Shown here: piece after piece, positions 6,351-6,877 of the stretch | How the letters are laid out: every line of letters begins with the position of its first letter | Position numbering within the stretch: the first letter of the stretch is position 1 | Source of the DNA: Cyanobacteria bacterium T3Sed10_376R1m | GTDB taxonomy: Bacteria; Cyanobacteriota; Cyanobacteriia; Cyanobacteriales; Cyanobacteriaceae | Reading direction: 5' to 3' | Assembly: GCA_003566215.1 (NCBI GenBank) | Contig: PXEJ01000212.1 | Span: 1 to 6,877, forward strand | Length of the DNA stretch: 6,877 nt | Position numbers and translations under genes: made by a program | The notes under the pieces: generated by a model | Told to the model about the DNA's origin: nothing | The model's input: only the letters and a program-made list of their open reading frames with translations | The model's database searches: none

Positions 6351-6373
6351 TCAGTTTTTTATTAAGAAACTGA
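6351..6373 (-). other. Hairpin spanning the def stop codon
   Basis: TCAGTTTTTT (6351-6360) pairs with AAGAAACTGA (6364-6373), ten pairs with one G-T, around a 3-base loop. Most of the def stop codon (6362-6364) lies in the loop. No T-run follows on the minus strand, so a 3'-stabilising stem is more likely than an intrinsic terminator. It may also simply reflect AT-rich sequence. Confidence 0.35.
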
Positions 6374-6877
6374 CTGAACATTGCGAATATCCAATCCTTG
6401 TTTAGCTAACTCCTCAATCAACGCTATTTTATTAACCACTCGATCAACGAATAAAACCCCCGAAAGATGATCCATTTCATGTTGAATTACACGAGATAGC
6501 CAGCCTGAAGCCTTGATGCGTTGTAATTTTCCTTCTATGTTTTTAAATTGTACTTCGATAGTGCGGGGACGAGCAACATCTAAAAATACATTGGGAATGC
6601 TTAAACAACCCTCTTCCAAGACACATAAATCTTTACTCGATTTTTTAATCACTGGGTTAATCATAACTAGAGGAGGATTAGCTGGGTTATCAGGTTGACA
6701 ATCGATAACAATCATCTGTTTATTAACCCCCACTTGAGGAGCGGCTAAGCCAACCCCATTTTCACTGTACATGGTTTGCAACATTTTATGTGCTAAATCT
6801 CGAACAGGTTGATCTACTTTGGCAATCCGTTTGGCGGTTTGGCGTAATACTTTGTCCCCCATTATATGTACTTCTAA
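6362..6877 (-). CDS. def: Peptide deformylase, 5' end cut by the window edge
   Basis: Peptide deformylase removes the N-formyl group from nascent proteins at the ribosome and uses a bound divalent metal, usually iron. All three family motifs are present; numbering here counts the ATG at 6862 as residue 1. They are GVGLAAPQ at 36-43, EGCLS at 84-88 with metal ligand Cys86, and HEMDH at 128-132 with two His ligands and the catalytic Glu. That ATG is probably not the true start. The frame stays open for five more codons to the edge, encoding LEVHI, and LEVHIMGDKVLRQ matches the usual cyanobacterial interior sequence LEIH-x-LGD-x-VLRQ. The real start, with perhaps 10-25 more residues, lies beyond 6877. 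The visible sequence is otherwise complete and ends in TAA at 6364-6362. The gene converges on the synthetase/GNAT gene. Confidence 0.95.
   Translation of the reverse strand, partial: LEVHIMGDKVLRQTAKRIAKVDQPVRDLAHKMLQTMYSENGVGLAAPQVGVNKQMIVIDCQPDNPANPPLVMINPVIKKSSKDLCVLEEGCLSIPNVFLDVARPRTIEVQFKNIEGKLQRIKASGWLSRVIQHEMDHLSGVLFVDRVVNKIALIEELAKQGLDIRNVQSVS

Larger units (their letters stand above)
5998..6361. other. Intergenic region between convergent genes, rich in inverted repeats, no normal-sized gene
   Basis: No normal-sized reading frame with a plausible start is visible on either strand. From the left it holds a pyrimidine-rich stretch with a tandem heptamer TTTCTTA (6027-6033, 6034-6040), then a 104-base folded segment (6082-6185), a small AGAGG/CCTCT hairpin (6190-6194 with 6204-6208), a 12-bp inverted repeat (6217-6297) and a hairpin at the def stop codon. 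The words ACCTAATACCT, CACCTGATACC and ACACCT recur, which looks like decayed short repeats. A 15-codon frame (6199-6246) follows an AGAGG at 6190-6194. No classical terminator with a T-run follows either convergent gene. Confidence 0.6.

Noticed and set aside
6513..6698. 61-codon frame on the plus strand
   Set aside because: It is antisense to the conserved core of peptide deformylase, with no recognisable features.

Overview
The window reads as chromosomal DNA from an AT-rich unicellular cyanobacterium. Three exact copies of the cyanobacterial HIP1 octamer GCGATCGC (1081-1088, 4888-4895, 5731-5738) lie inside coding sequence. The peptide deformylase and the YggT-family protein look cyanobacterial in type. 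The strong AT bias suggests a Geminocystis/Cyanobacterium/Crocosphaera-like genome, but the genus cannot be fixed from sequence reading alone.

Layout from left to right. Positions 1-134 are a leader with two mutually exclusive hairpins, a 12-bp palindrome and a nine-codon upstream ORF that ends in an ATGA overlap with the next gene. Positions 135-566 encode a small YggT/YlmG-family membrane protein with a long charged N-terminal extension. After an AT-rich gap, 742-2886 encodes the S1-domain RNA-binding protein Tex, apparently complete. Positions 3000-3072 are a tRNA-Thr with anticodon CGT, served by an extended -10 box. Positions 3295-5997 encode a 900-residue fusion of an ADP-forming acyl-CoA synthetase with a C-terminal GNAT acetyltransferase. 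This is the Pat/PatZ architecture, but the catalytic histidine motif of the synthetase is retained. Positions 5998-6361 hold no convincing gene of normal size, but contain several inverted repeats that look like a folded RNA or decayed miniature elements. On the minus strand, 6362-6877 is def (peptide deformylase), cut at its 5' end by the window edge.

The genes do not form an obvious operon or a shared pathway. Tex, tRNA-Thr and deformylase are translation or RNA housekeeping functions. The YggT protein is a membrane or nucleoid-associated factor. The synthetase-acetyltransferase links acyl-CoA/ATP metabolism with probable protein lysine acetylation. I see no phage, transposase, CRISPR, toxin-antitoxin or defence genes. 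I do not see a clearly new multi-gene system. The most interesting material is the intact-looking bifunctional synthetase/acetyltransferase, the structured 6082-6297 intergenic region, and the leader of the YggT gene.
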